A DNA stretch of 64,000 bases, from the NCBI GenBank assembly GCA_037127315.1, contig JBBBDQ010000308.1:206001-270000 (forward strand), in the 5' to 3' direction. Position numbers and translations under genes: made by a program. This document shows, piece by piece, positions 41,350 through 51,994 of this stretch (its first letter is position 1; each line of letters begins with the position of its first letter). The notes under the pieces are model-generated. The model was not told the DNA's origin and searched no databases. It saw only the letters and a program-made list of their open reading frames with translations. The DNA is from Ascarosepion bandense (taxonomy: Eukaryota > Mollusca > Cephalopoda > Sepiida > Sepiidae).

Positions 41350-41720
41350 ACTAGCAGTATAGCCCAGCGTTGCTCGGGTGTAATGAAAGCTTTAAAACTA
41401 ATCCATGGTCCTGGAGATCAGACTCTTTGGACATTGGCAGAAAAGACTAAAAAGCAATAGTTGTTTCCAGTCAAAGCAAAACCACAGATTGAAAGAAAAG
41501 TCAAATTTTGATTTCCTGGTATCGATATCAAATCAGTTTATTTTGTCGTAAACTAAATTTTGAAGGCTAAATAAGTTGTCTGGGAAATGGTATCATGGCT
41601 GAGACTAAGAACTACAATTATACCTACTTAGAGCCAAACCTGAAACAAAAACTAAAATAAAAAGGCTGAAAAAATACAGACATACAGGCAGATAAACTGA
41701 CACACACACAAATATCTTGC

Positions 41721-41761
<41 letters not shown>

Positions 41762-42245
41762 TTTTTTTTTTTTTTGAAATAACCACATCACTTGATAAGA
41801 CACAAAAAGTGTCGAAACAAAATAGCTACTTTTGTAGTGATATTCTAACATATCAATGTTATAATTTATTAATAAATATTATTATTATTATATATATATG
41901 TATATATATTATCGATTTTCTGAACTATTGTAAGAACTGCAACCTTGAAACTTCTGAATATCATTTCTTATGTCTTTGTCTATGAGTGTATCAAATTTGA
42001 TTAAAATTGAACCACACTTTCTATAACCCGATTTTTTTTTATTTTTCAATATTTATTGGGGGTACTGCGACACAAAACCTAGCTAAGAACACTCGCAGAT
42101 GCTTATAGTACAACTGTGTAAATTTTCAAGATAATTGGTTCAGCTGTTTCGGAGTCTATAGGTAACAGACACACACATAAACACACGCAAAGTTCCATTT
42201 ATAAATAAGATTAGATTAGATTAGATTAGATTAAATTTAGATGTA
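41350..42245 (+). mobile_element. Repeat-F with nested hammerhead-like element
   Basis: Starts ACTAGCAGTATAGCCCAGCG and ends in a (GATTA)n tail, TTAGATTAGATTAGATTAG. Its internal AT microsatellite is split by about 130 bp (41775-41905) carrying the best hammerhead-like fold of the window. The right half resumes at TTATCGATTTTCTGAACTATT. Confidence 0.85.
41787..41841 (+). ncRNA. Hammerhead-ribozyme-like fold, all three stems
   Basis: Stem I: ATCAC (41787-41791) with GTGAT (41837-41841). Core TTGATAA (41792-41798) stands where CTGATGA is expected. Stem II: GACAC/GTGTC with an AAAAA loop (41799-41813). Then GAAA (41814-41817). Stem III: CAAAA/TTTTG (41818-41834). Then GTA, a permitted NUH cleavage triplet, so cleavage would follow 41836. 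Core positions C3 and G8, which pair in the active ribozyme, are U and A here, a pair-preserving change. Hammerheads in Penelope-like elements and retrozymes are established; activity of this variant is not. Confidence 0.5.
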
Positions 42246-42246
42246 C

Positions 42247-43265
42247 AGGGTGCAATTGATAAATTATTGCCATTTTATATTTTTAATTTAACACATATAC
42301 GTTGTTTTTAATTTTGTCAATTGCACAGTATAGTAAGATCAGTCAGTCAGTTAAGTGCCATGCGTGATAGACACTTGGGTGATCATGTCTCGAAAGAGAC
42401 ATGACTGACTGGGCAGAAGAAGATTTATCCCACAGTAAGTTGCCATTACTTTCTGCAGTAGACTGGTTGCCAGCCAAGGCTACAGAACGCAATCTGTCCT
42501 GTTATTTAACCCATAACTGGAGGAAAGACACAGATTAATACCTTTCCCAAGGGCATTTGCGCATAAGTGAATGCAATGAATTCAACCGGAATTTAAACTT
42601 GGCTATCCGATTTCTCATTCCGTGCTGATATCCACTGCACCAGGACGTACATAGTAAGGTCACTTGGAGAAAAAGAGTACCAAGCTGCAATTCACTCTGC
42701 CGGAAATTTAGAAACAGAATGCTGTTCTGCTTGACATCTGCAGTGGAAGCTGCAATATAAATATTTCAGAGTGTTTGGGTATCAATCTGAGGAGAGTGCG
42801 GAGGATACCGTAAGAGCTGAATGATATAGGCAGTTTGGAGTGATCACTAGTGATGTCGACATTATGCCTGCATTAATCTTCCCACAAGACCTTAAACTCA
42901 ACACTGTGGTCTATATCAAGTGGTTTGAGAAAGTAGTGCTGCTCTCAAAAGCCCTATGGCTGACAACAGGACTCTGCCTCATGCCACAGAAGCAGGAGAA
43001 CACAGTCATGGTTGTCAGACAATTTCTATGAACTATGAACCCGTCACCCCTTAAATCTGGCCACTTCAGACTGCAATCCTTTGGATTATCATGTGACCAA
43101 TAAAAACTGCTTGTAAGGCCAAAGATGAACTGAAGGCAAAGACTATGGCAGCATTTACCAACTTAAACACGGAGACTGCCTAGAAGAGTTGCAAGAGATT
43201 CCAAAATCATCTGGGGGCCATGGCTGAAGTCAATGGCAATTTTATTGAATAAATTTACTCTTTAT
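42247..43265 (+). pseudogene. Mariner transposase relic, DD37D-like
   Basis: GGGTGCAATTGATAAATTATTG at 42248 looks like the terminal repeat. After a SINE-A insertion broken frames read NISECLGINLRRV (helix-turn-helix) and then a catalytic-domain tail: QQDSASCHRSRRTQSWL, NPLDYHV and RFQNHLGAMAEVNGNFIE. The Asp of QQDSA and the Asp of NPLD are separated by 37 positions counting one stop, as in DD37D mariners. Multiple stops and shifts make it inactive. An inverted relative of the 3' end lies at 44327-44520. Confidence 0.7.
42338..42650 (-). mobile_element. SINE-A with target duplication in mariner relic
   Basis: Full-length minus-strand SINE-A flanked by ATAGTAAG at 42330-42337 and 42651-42658. 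The uninterrupted mariner relative at 32775 has the site once. Confidence 0.9.
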
Positions 43266-43266
43266 T

Positions 43267-43267
<1 letters not shown>

Positions 43268-43308
<41 letters not shown>
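43268..43308. repeat. (AT)n microsatellite
   Basis: Pure AT tract between the mariner relic and the Penelope 3' end. Confidence 0.9.
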
Positions 43309-43309
<1 letters not shown>

Positions 43310-43312
<3 letters not shown>

Positions 43313-44025
43313 AATTATTACATTAGAACATGATTATGACATTACAACATAAAAATATTCTATTTCGGATAATTTTCACATTCAAATGAATGCTAAGCAA
43401 TTTGCCAACCATTATATTTAAAGCAAGAAGAAAATTTACAGTAATTTTTAGCAACACAGTTTTTTCTTTTTTTTTTTAATCATATCACCCCAAGCAAGGC
43501 GAAATCGCCACTGATGCGCAAAGGGCTACGTGAGAAGGAAAAGATTGGAAAAGAGAAAAACCGGAAACCACATCCTAAACAGGGAAAAAGGGATGAGCCT
43601 CTTCACCTGTTCAATAGACGTGGGTGGAGTGTGAACCAGGCGATAGTTTAGTCTATCTACTCCAATTGAAAAAAATAAAAAATAAGAAAAAAAGAGTGAA
43701 AAGATTGGAAAAGAGAAAAACCGGAAACCACATCCTAACCAGGAAACAAGGGATGAGCCTCTTCACCTGTTCAATAGACGTGGGTGGAGTTTTGCAGTTA
43801 TTTTTTGTTACCACAACTCACACTCCTGAAGATGATCTCAGAAGGAGATTGAAAGTACTTGGGAACATCAAGAAATGAATAATAAAATCATCTGTCAAAG
43901 TTACAGCTCATTTCTTACATCTTTCAATTATAATACACGAAAAATTATCTGTGAGTATGAATGGATTTTATTTAAAATAAGCAGACACAATGTTTGCAAT
44001 TTATTTAATCTGACATGTCGAAAAT
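43310..44025 (+). mobile_element. Penelope-like 3' end split by SINE-L dimer
   Basis: 43310-43460 and 43795-44025 together match 12140-12522 (ATGACATTACA, AACCATTATATTTAAAGCA, then CCTGAAGATGATCTC and TTTGCAATTTATTTAATCTG). The coding end reads PEDDLRRRLKVLGNIKK with a stop, a typical Penelope C-terminus. The hammerhead-like hairpin is at 43826-43858. Confidence 0.8.
43466..43795 (-). mobile_element. SINE-L, partial dimer
   Basis: A complete SINE-L (43474-43675, minus) is followed through an A-rich linker by a second partial body (43695-43792) repeating CCTAACCAGGAAACAAGGG and CAATAGACGTGGGTGGAG. The plus-strand copy at 61958 has the same partial-dimer structure. Confidence 0.8.
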
Positions 44026-44040
44026 AAAATTTGCTGCCTA

Positions 44041-44185
44041 AATACACAATTACATATATATATATATATGATATTTATTCAGAAATTATAGCATGAATAT
44101 GTTATAATTTCACTACAAAAGTAGCTATTTTGTTTCGACATTTTTTGTGTCTTATCAAGTAATGAGGTTTATTTCAAATTGAAGG
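44041..44185 (-). repeat. Hammerhead-like element next to (AT)n
   Basis: The minus strand reads ATTAC, TTGATAA (44152-44158), a GACA/TGTC stem, GAAAC (44132-44136), CAAAA/TTTTG and GTA then GTGAA. It is a sister of the 41787 copy with a one-base change in stem II and weaker stem I. Confidence 0.5.
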
Positions 44186-44284
44186 GTTTTAACAGGTTAA
44201 AAACAAACAAAATCCCTTTAATCAGGGAGGCATTGTTGTATAGACAGTATGGACCAATCAGAATAAAGTAACTTCTAATTTGGA

Positions 44285-44326
<42 letters not shown>
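44186..44326. other. Short unassigned stretch and (AT)n
   Basis: An AT tract at 44287-44325 abuts the mariner end. No gene. Confidence 0.5.
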
Positions 44327-44330
<4 letters not shown>

Positions 44331-44520
44331 TGGGTGCAATGGATAAATTGTCATCTAAATTATGCAAAAATGAAATTAACACAGACATCTCATTTAACAG
44401 ATATATTTACCAAAATTACACAAAAATATCTTGAGATACTAAAGAGTAAATTTATTCAATAAAATCACCACTGGCTTCAACCAAAGCCTCCAGACAACTT
44501 TGGAATCTTCTTCGACTCTT
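44327..44520 (-). pseudogene. Mariner transposase C-terminus and terminal repeat
   Basis: The minus strand reads RFQSCLEALVEASGDFIE then stop, and ends in the terminal-repeat complement near 44331 (GGGTGCAATGGATAAATTGTC). It is the same family as 42247-43265. Confidence 0.65.
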
Positions 44521-44556
44521 CTGCATATATATCTAAAATTATTTGTGTCGGTGTGT

Positions 44557-44596
<40 letters not shown>

Positions 44597-44661
44597 ATCA
44601 ATAGCTTAGTGGTAGATTCTCTGACTGATGGTTATCATTTACTGTCCACCTACTTTTGGTT

Positions 44662-44692
<31 letters not shown>

Positions 44693-44749
44693 TATAGTCA
44701 TTTGCATATGGTTCTGTGTTGCTGTATCACAGCTCATCAATACAGCTAG
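44521..44749. repeat. AT and TG/CA microsatellites
   Basis: TGTGTGTATGTGTG then (AT)n at 44541-44594; (CA)n and (AT)n at 44660-44693. Confidence 0.85.
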
Positions 44750-45240
44750 AAATCTGATTGCTTGTAACTAGGATTGGAACATAACCGATTTAACATCACA
44801 ATTTACACAGTTTTAAAGTTTACTTCCCACGCTTTGATGAACTTGTCTGCACAAACATTTTTTCACACTGTTTTTTAAATGCATTTCAGATTCAGTTTTT
44901 CAAACTACCAACATTTTGTGGTTTTTGACTATAAACTATGCCCCTGAGTGCTCCCTAAAAGAAAAAATTAATTCTAGTCAAGACATAAGTCAATCAATCG
45001 AACTGCTTCGTCTGATCCATTTCTCCGGAAATGTTCCAAGATACTCACAGACTGCTCTTGAATAATGTGGAGGGCCCCCATCTGGTTAGAAATAAAGTTC
45101 ATGCTGTTGTTCTAATTGTGGGATAACGTGAGTCATTAGAATTTTGAGATACTTATTGCCTGTGATTGTTTCATCAAAAAAATTAGTCCTAAAAATCAGA
45201 ACTTAAAAAAACTGCCCTGAACAGTGACCATATTTATGAT
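44750..45240 (-). pseudogene. Second Tc1/mariner-superfamily transposase relic
   Basis: On the minus strand broken frames keep NKYLKILMTHVIPQLEQQ, PDGGPPHYSRAVCEYLG and EKWIRRSSS. These correspond to the FQQDGAPPHY...R.YL...F..RWIGRRGP block of a widespread DD34D-type transposase family, with its Gln-Asp changed. FFLLGSTQGHSL follows where FFLWG..K is expected. It differs from the 42247 family. Confidence 0.65.
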
Positions 45241-45949
45241 ATAACCCTAACACAAACCCTATTGAAACTACTGACAAACTTCTTTCAGTTCCCCCTGTGT
45301 GTGTATATATGAATAAATCCAAAAGAAAGTGGACATGTAGGTAAAATCCCAAGGGAGATCCTATAAATATTAATTATTGAAAATTAAATATTAAAAATGA
45401 AATATATATGTATTTGAACTATACTAATATTATATATATATAAAATCCAAAAGAATAATCAGATAGGTAAATCCTAAAAACCCGATCTTAATTAATATTA
45501 ATTTCATTAATATTAAAATTGATCAAGGTGGAGGGCTCAATGAAAATATTATATTCTATTTGCAGAGCCAAATATATGGCTAAATTTTAACTTTTAAACT
45601 CTTGACTCTAGTATGGGGGAGGGGTATGTCTTGTAATATGAGACATAGGTATCTGTCTGCTTTCCCTTTTTACTTCTTTAAATTCAAAAATTGTTAATCC
45701 CACCCCATTTTATTTTCCTGTGTATGGATGATTTTTTTTTCACTTCTACCAGTATAAAATCTTTTAACACATTTGAATTTGAGTAAATAAAATTTTTGTT
45801 TTGCTGTTGCTGAAGAAACGAGGATTTCCTTGTAGAAATAGCGATTCAACGGATTTAAATATCAAAATTTTTGTTTTATTTTATATATATACTTGAACAA
45901 TAGGACAATATATATTCTCTTGTCACACTTCATCAGATCAAAATGAAAG
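45241..45949. repeat. Unassigned with hammerhead-like hairpin
   Basis: AATCCAAAAGAA followed by AGGTAAATCC-type segments recur at 45318 and 45445. At 45818-45850 the plus strand has CTGAAGA, an ACGAGG-ATTT-CCTTGT hairpin (one G:U) and AGAAAT. At 45920-45936 the minus strand has CTGATGAAGTGTGACA. These look like fragments of Penelope-type terminal repeats. Confidence 0.4.
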
Positions 45950-46175
45950 CAATATATATGTCAGATTAAATGAATTGCAAACATTGTGTCTGCTTATTTT
46001 TAATTTAATCTGTTCATACTTATGGAAAATCTTTCATGTATTATAACTGAGAGATGTTGGAAATAAACCGTAACTTTGATAGTTGATTTTATTATTCATT
46101 TCTTGATGTTCTCAAGTACTTTCAGTCTCTTTCCGAGATCATCTTCAGGGGTGTAAGTTGTGGTAAAAAATCATT
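45950..46175 (-). mobile_element. Penelope-like 3' end, minus strand
   Basis: Complement of the 43800-44025 segment: GTCAGATTAAATGAATTGCAA at left and CATCTTCAGGGGTG at right. The hammerhead-like hairpin is at 46119-46149. Confidence 0.75.
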
Positions 46176-47087
46176 GGTAAGAAAAATTCCTTTGGTAAAT
46201 ATTCCGAAAAATTTCTTTGGTAAATATTCTTAGTAATATAATATTAAAGATTATAAAATATTAAAATGATCCACAAAAACATATATATGATAAATAAATG
46301 AGAACTTCCAGAATGTAACATATATCAATTCCAACTCAGAGCTGCAGAAAAGATTTTATATATATATATAAATTTTATGTAAATTTATATATATAAATTT
46401 ATCTATATATAAATTTTTAAAATTTATTTATTTTAAGTTTATATTTATATAATAATTTATCTATAAATTTTATATATATATAAATATCAGGTGCTTAGAT
46501 ATTATATATTTATATAATAATTTTTAAACTGATAACTTCCTGTAATTGGCATTTAGCTCGCTTCTACCTAAAAGGTTTAATCAAATAAACTTAAATAAAA
46601 TTTTTTAAAATCTTATATTGAAACCCATTCATTCTTGCCTAAATACACCTCTTCAAACAGCCCAAAATCTTAACTTTAAAAAGTAATTTAACTCATTTCG
46701 TTGTCTATCTTTATAAAATATGAACTCCTATTCCTCCCCTTCCTAAATATACCTTTTCAACACCCTGTAACCCCGCGACTACCAGCTCTGTCCTTTTCTA
46801 CTTTGTGACCTAAAACCCCTCCACACTCTACCCCAGGGCCTTGGCCATTTGGAAAAAACAATGACATAGAATCTCTATTAGAGATCCTATGTGGAAATGT
46901 ACATCCGACACCTTTGAATTTTGAAAACTTTCTCTAATTTATATTGGCTCTGTATTCTTAATACATTAAGCTCTCTGCCTGCATCACTTTTTAATGTTAA
47001 AAATCTTTAATATTGATTAGGATCAGGTTCTTGGAATTTACCTTCCTACTCTTCCACTTCAGATTAAAGAAAAACAAAAAAAAAGAA

Positions 47088-47118
<31 letters not shown>

Positions 47119-47226
47119 CTAGTGAAGAAAGAATGAAGAAAGTATTAACGGCGTTCAGAACATTAATTTAAAACAGTGCTCAATATAGAAATAGAGCTAT
47201 TAAAAGTTATAGTTTAGAATATGTAC
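46176..47226. other. AT low-complexity and unassigned sequence
   Basis: 46350-46510 is TATATAAATTTATA-like low complexity. 46510-47050 has pyrimidine-rich non-repetitive DNA without a supported exon. An AT tract lies at 47091-47115. Confidence 0.4.
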
Positions 47227-47524
47227 AAATTATAATTTACTACAAAAGTGTACATTTTTTGTTAACATCGAAAATGTCTCATCAGGTAGTTAATAATGAT
47301 GGTAATAAACTTAATTTTTGAATAAGAAAATTAAAAAATCTGACTTCCCCTTTATTTTTGGAAAGATTTTTTTGTACGAGGCAAAGAGGAAAGAAAAGAG
47401 AGATACAGAGGAAATAAAGAGTGTGAAACAGAAAATAAAAGGAGCACACAGAAAATAAAAAAATGGACAGGGGGGGGGAATAAAAAAACAAGGAGGAAAA
47501 CAGGAAGGAAAGAAAGAGCTAACA

Positions 47525-47570
<46 letters not shown>

Positions 47571-48048
47571 CTGGAAATTCTCATTTCACCAATGTTTTTG
47601 TCTTTTTTTGTCCTTTCTTTGCTATTGCCAATACATTAGGTTTTGGGATAAAATCACAGTCTATCAGAGTCAGGTCCTGATTCTATCTTCGTTATGGAAA
47701 TGAAAGAAAGACAGAAAAATAAAGGAGAAAATATCAGAGAAAACTGCTGAAAATTATAATTTACTACAAAAGTGTACATTTTTTGTTGACATCGAAAATG
47801 TCTTATCAGGTAGTTAATAATGATGGTAATAAACTAAAATTTTGAAAAAGAAAATTAAAAAATTTGACTTCTCCTTTATTTTTGGAAAAATTTTTTTGTA
47901 CGAGGCAAAGAGGAAAGAAAAGAGAGATACAGAGGAAATAAAGAGTGTGAAACAGAAAATAAAAGGAGCACACAGAAAATAAAAAAATGGACACGGCGGG
48001 GGGGATAAAAAACAAAGAGGAAAACAGGAGGGAAAGAAAAAGCTAAGA

Positions 48049-48099
<51 letters not shown>

Positions 48100-48284
48100 C
48101 TGCAAATTCTCATTTCACCAATTTTTTTTGTCTTTTTTTGTCCTTTCTTTGCTATTGCCAATACATTAGGTTTTGGGATAAAATCTCTGTCTATCAGAGT
48201 CAGGTCCTGATTCTATCTTCGTTATGGAAATGAAAGAAAGACAGAAAAATAAAGGAGAAAATATCAGAGAAAACTGCTGAAAAT
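47227..48284. repeat. 524-bp tandem duplication with hammerhead-like cores
   Basis: AAATTATAATTTACTAC begins at 47227 and again at 47751. Copies share the purine-rich block, the (AT)n tract (longer in copy 2) and CTATCAGAGTCAGGTCCTG. On the minus strand each start holds a hammerhead-like core: CTGATGA (47279-47285) in copy 1 and CTGATAA (47803-47809) in copy 2, with a GACAT/ATGT(T/C) stem and AACA where GAAA is expected. Confidence 0.9.
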
Positions 48285-48720
48285 TTCTCTCTCAAAATTG
48301 TGATAATAACTGACAACTTGCCGTCATTTTTGTTTTTATCTTTTGCTTCTGGTTCTTTCATTAATTTTTCTTCTTCATCTTTCTAACCCAGTTTATGTGA
48401 AGAAACAGACACCCCTTTTTTCTTTTCTTTACGTCAGCTTTAAATAACCACTATCCTTTAAAAAAAATCTTTTTAAAAAATTACCAATGCTGTTGATGAA
48501 TTACACACTAACCATATAAATTATATACACACACACTTACACAAGGCATTTTTAGAAAACTTTTCAATCTGAACAAGACGGAGTCTAGCAGAAAAAAGAT
48601 TTCTGAGGTTTGATCACTTGGTCAAATGATAGAAAATCGGAGGTGGGGTTGAGGGTGAGATCTTTTTACATCATTCTAAGTCTATATCCATTACAACAAC
48701 AAATCTCACATTAAATACAA
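48285..48720. other. No supported gene
   Basis: Pyrimidine-rich with a (CA)n piece at 48527. On the minus strand 48541-48584 is bounded by a CTGCTAG acceptor and GTAAGT donor and is open in one frame, but it is too short to call. Confidence 0.3.
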
Positions 48721-49060
48721 TCAGTCAGTCAGTTAAATGCCATACGTGATACACACTCAAATCTCCTGCCCAGTCAGTCATGTCTTGAAAGAGACATGAC
48801 TGACTGGGCAGGAGATTATCCTGCAGTAGATTGCCATCACTTTCTGCAGTAGACTGCCAGCCAAGAATACAGAACACAATTTGTCCTGCTATTTAACCCA
48901 TAACTGAAGGGAAGAGACAGATTAATACCTTTTCCAAGGGTATTTGTGCATAAGTGAATGCAACGAATTCAACTGGGATTTGAACTTGGCTCCCCGATTT
49001 CTTGTTTCGAGCCAATATCCACTGCACCACTATACACATCCTGCACCACAACGCACATCC
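48721..49060 (-). mobile_element. SINE-A with expanded palindrome
   Basis: Minus-strand SINE-A. Its usual 7-bp hairpin has become a perfect 25-bp-arm palindrome with a 6-nt loop (48761-48816), because the left flank was replaced by the complement of the right flank. The head end is duplicated: ACACATCC and ACGCACATCC both follow a CACTGCACCAC-like end. Confidence 0.9.
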
Positions 49061-49254
49061 ACATTAAATACAGCCTTCTTAGAAAAAAAAAAACACACAC
49101 ACACAGAACATGACCTGTATTCTCTGGTTGAGTGATTTTTATAGATGTGTTAGATACCTGAGAGACACAGGAAACCTGATCAAAAGTCAAGCACCTTAAG
49201 GGATACAAACCTGGACAATCATGTTTCTCTCAATTCTTGACTCAGCAGATAATT

Positions 49255-49472
49255 TCCCACTGTAAGCTCCCTTTTCTTCCAGCAGTAGACTGGTTGCCAA
49301 CCAACGCTATTGGATCCAGTCTATCCTGCTATTCAAGCCGTAGCTGGAGTGGGAAGAGATAAATTTTTCTTTTTCTTAAGAGCATTTGAGCATAAGTGCA
49401 TATATCAAACCCAACTGGAATTTGAACTTGGCTCTCCAATTTCTCCAGACCAAACTAATATCCAATGCCCCA
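49255..49472 (-). mobile_element. SINE-A, old copy
   Basis: GCAGTAGACTGGTTGCC, GGATCCAGTCTATCCTGC, AGCATTTGAGCATAAGTGC and CAACTGGAATTTGAACTTGG follow the SINE-A body and head at reduced identity. The tail is missing. Confidence 0.7.
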
Positions 49473-49477
49473 CAACT

Positions 49478-50452
49478 TCTTCTATGTGCCTTGTCCTTTC
49501 AGGACGCAGGCGATCATAGCTTTCCATGTCTCCCTAACCCTGGTGGCTCTTAGCATGCTTTCTCCTGATACACCATGCAACCCCTGTTCTGTTATTCACC
49601 TGCTCAGGAACTTCAAATATGTTATCTGCTACTTTCCCCTGTCTCTTTTTCCCTCTATCTGACCTGTTAGTAATCAGGTTTTCCAAGCCCTCCTTCCTCA
49701 TTGCAGGTCCCAAGAACTTTAGCTGTCTCTTCCTGATGCTCAGTATTAATTTCCTTTTTGTTGCCATTTTCTCCAACACCTCATCATTGCCCACATGCAT
49801 GGTTCATGATATCCACAGCATCCTTCTGTAGAACCACATTTCAGTTGCTTTAAGTTTTTTCTTCATCCTTGATGATATTGTCCAGTATTCATTGTCATAT
49901 TGATGAACTGACATTACATAGCAATCCAGTACTCTCTTCTTTGTTTCTAGTGAAAATTTCCTGTGTCTTAATACTTTACTCAGCTTCTGGAATGCGTCCT
50001 TTGTCAAGCCAAAATTTCTGTCTTGCACTTTCCGTCTTCTGTTAGAACATTTCCCAGGTGTTTAAATTTTTTGTACCTGCTTGATTTTAGTATCCCCCAC
50101 CTGTATTTGGCATTTTCATCTGTGTACCTTATGTTGTTCACATTGTGGCCTCTGATGATGAATTCTGGCATCACATCCAGGGTCCTCAGAATAGTCCCAC
50201 TGTACAAGTTAAATAGATTCAGTGAAAAGACACATCCTTGGTTTACGCCCCTTTCTATCTTTGTAGATCTGCTGAATTCGTTACCTGTCCATATGCAAGT
50301 GGTTTGCTGCCAGTAGAGATTCTTGATTACTCTTGTGTCTTTCCCAAAAATGTCAAGGTTGCTGAGCAACTCCATCAATTCTTTGTGGCATATTTTGTCG
50401 AATGCTCCACAACTTGATTTTGTATTCAAATTACACAAAAACACAGGGGTCA
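49478..50452 (-). pseudogene. LINE-beta RT relic with deletion at YADD
   Basis: The minus strand begins with GAFDKICHKELMELL (RT motif A), then KIERGVNQGCVFSLNLFN (motif B) and NNIRYTDE. At that point the catalytic YADD and about 60 residues are missing and the frame jumps to NAKYRWGILKSSRYKKFKHL. Later frames read KDAFQKLSKVLRHRKFSLET, MKKKLKATEMWFYRRML and NDEVLEKMATKRKLILSIRK down to the CTGAAAGGACAAGGCAC end. It is the longest LINE-beta copy here and certainly inactive. Confidence 0.8.
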
Positions 50453-50682
50453 TATAAATAACTTCAAAGAGCTACACATTTTGCTTATACACTTTTCCTA
50501 TTACCCAGGGGTTACTGCCAGACAGAAAGGCAAATCAGCTTTTTCAACACAGGTGTTTATTTCAATATCAGTTTGTATGCATGTACACTTGCATGAGTGT
50601 ATATTTTTATTCAATGACAGAGCTAAAATATTTCTACAAAATTTCAAAAGAAAAATTATTACCAAAAAATTTCTGAAGAATT
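50453..50682. other. No gene recognised
   Basis: No repeat family or exon recognised by eye. Confidence 0.35.
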
Positions 50683-50957
50683 TGTCTATATTTTTGAGAT
50701 GAGGTAGTATTTACATTGTTCGGACTATTGTCCTCATCTTTGTTGCCATTTGTATGATGTTTCGGCCATTGTACGCTCTGGTCTTCTCATGACTTCCAAT
50801 TAAGGCTTTATGCAAGGAATGGGGTTTATATACCCCAGTGATTGTAATAAAGGGTTCGGTTCATAATTCCTAGCACCTGAAGAAGGCCAGAGCATACAAC
50901 GGCCAAAAAGTTGTGGCAACAATAGTCTGAATAATGTAACTACTGTAAATTTCTGAA
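50683..50957. repeat. HH-C element, short copy
   Basis: Left arm GATGAGGTAGTATTTACATT to GGCCATTGTACGC; right arm from CACCTGAAGAAGGCC (50875) back to AATGTAACTACTGTAAATT. Centre: TTCTCATGACTTCC and GCAAGGAATGGGG. The plus-strand right arm has CTGAAGA, GGCC/GGCC and AAAAAG where GAAAC is expected. Confidence 0.6.
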
Positions 50958-51184
50958 CAGTTTAAAAGAATATTGCAATTATCAGATTTTTAGAGTTTTT
51001 AGAAAGTTAATGTCTTTTTCTTTTTGGATTTCTATTTAATGATTTTATTGCTTAGACCAGGCTAGGAGTTATCCAGACTGAGTGGTAGAGAAAAGCCTTA
51101 TTCCAAACTTGCTAAATTGTGTGCATCTGTACATGTGCTCATTAAATGATCATTCCAGCATACGTATATACATTATATAGGTGT
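50958..51184. other. No gene recognised
   Basis: Plain AT-rich sequence between two repeats. Confidence 0.35.
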
Positions 51185-51572
51185 ACTAGCAGTATAGCCC
51201 GGCATTGCTCAGGTGTAATGAAAGCTTTAAAACTAATCCATGGTCCTGGAGCTCAGACTCTTTGGACGTTGGCACAAAAGACTAAAAAGCAATAGTTGTT
51301 TCCAGTTAAAGCGAAACCGTAGACTGAAAGAAAAATGAATGGATGTAAATCAAATTTTGATTTCCTGGTATTGATATCAAATAAGTATTTTTTGTTGTAA
51401 ACTGAATTTTGAAGGCTAAATAAGTCTTCTGAGTAAATGGTATCATGGCTGAGACTAAGAACTACAATTATACCTACTTAGAGCCAAATCTGAAGCAAAA
51501 ACTAAAATAAAAGGGCTGAAAAAATACAGACATACAGGCAGATAAATAGACACACACACACAAACATCTTGC

Positions 51573-51615
<43 letters not shown>

Positions 51616-51877
51616 TATAGATTTTCTGCACTATTGTAAGAACTGCAACCTTGAAACTTTTGAATATCATTTCTTATGTCCTTGTTTATGAGTGTATCAA
51701 ATTTGATTAAAATCGGACCACTCCTTTTATAACCCAATTTTTTCGATTATCGGCTTTCGATATTTATTGGGGGTACCTTGACACAAAACCTAGCTAAGAA
51801 CACTCGCAGATGCTTATAGTACAACTGTGTAAATTTTCAAAAAGGTCGGTTCAGCCGTTTTGGAGTCTATAGGTAAT

Positions 51878-51912
<35 letters not shown>

Positions 51913-51941
51913 GAGACAAAGTTCCATTTATAAGTTTAGAT
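51185..51941 (+). mobile_element. Repeat-F, full-length
   Basis: ACTAGCAGTATAGCCCGGCA at the start, CCATGGTCCTGGAGC, CA and AT microsatellites, GGTTCAGCCGTTTTGG and GTTCCATTTATAAG at the end. This and the 59853 copy are the best references for the family. Confidence 0.9.
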
Positions 51942-51994
51942 ACAAAGTCACACACAAATGGTGCATGATGGACAGAAAATCAAATCTTTTTTAT

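Noticed and set aside
48541..48584. 44-bp minus-strand micro-exon with CTGCTAG acceptor and GTAAGT donor
   Set aside because: Open in one frame, but far too short; its phase does not fit the exon at 23626-23814 and no protein similarity could be recognised.
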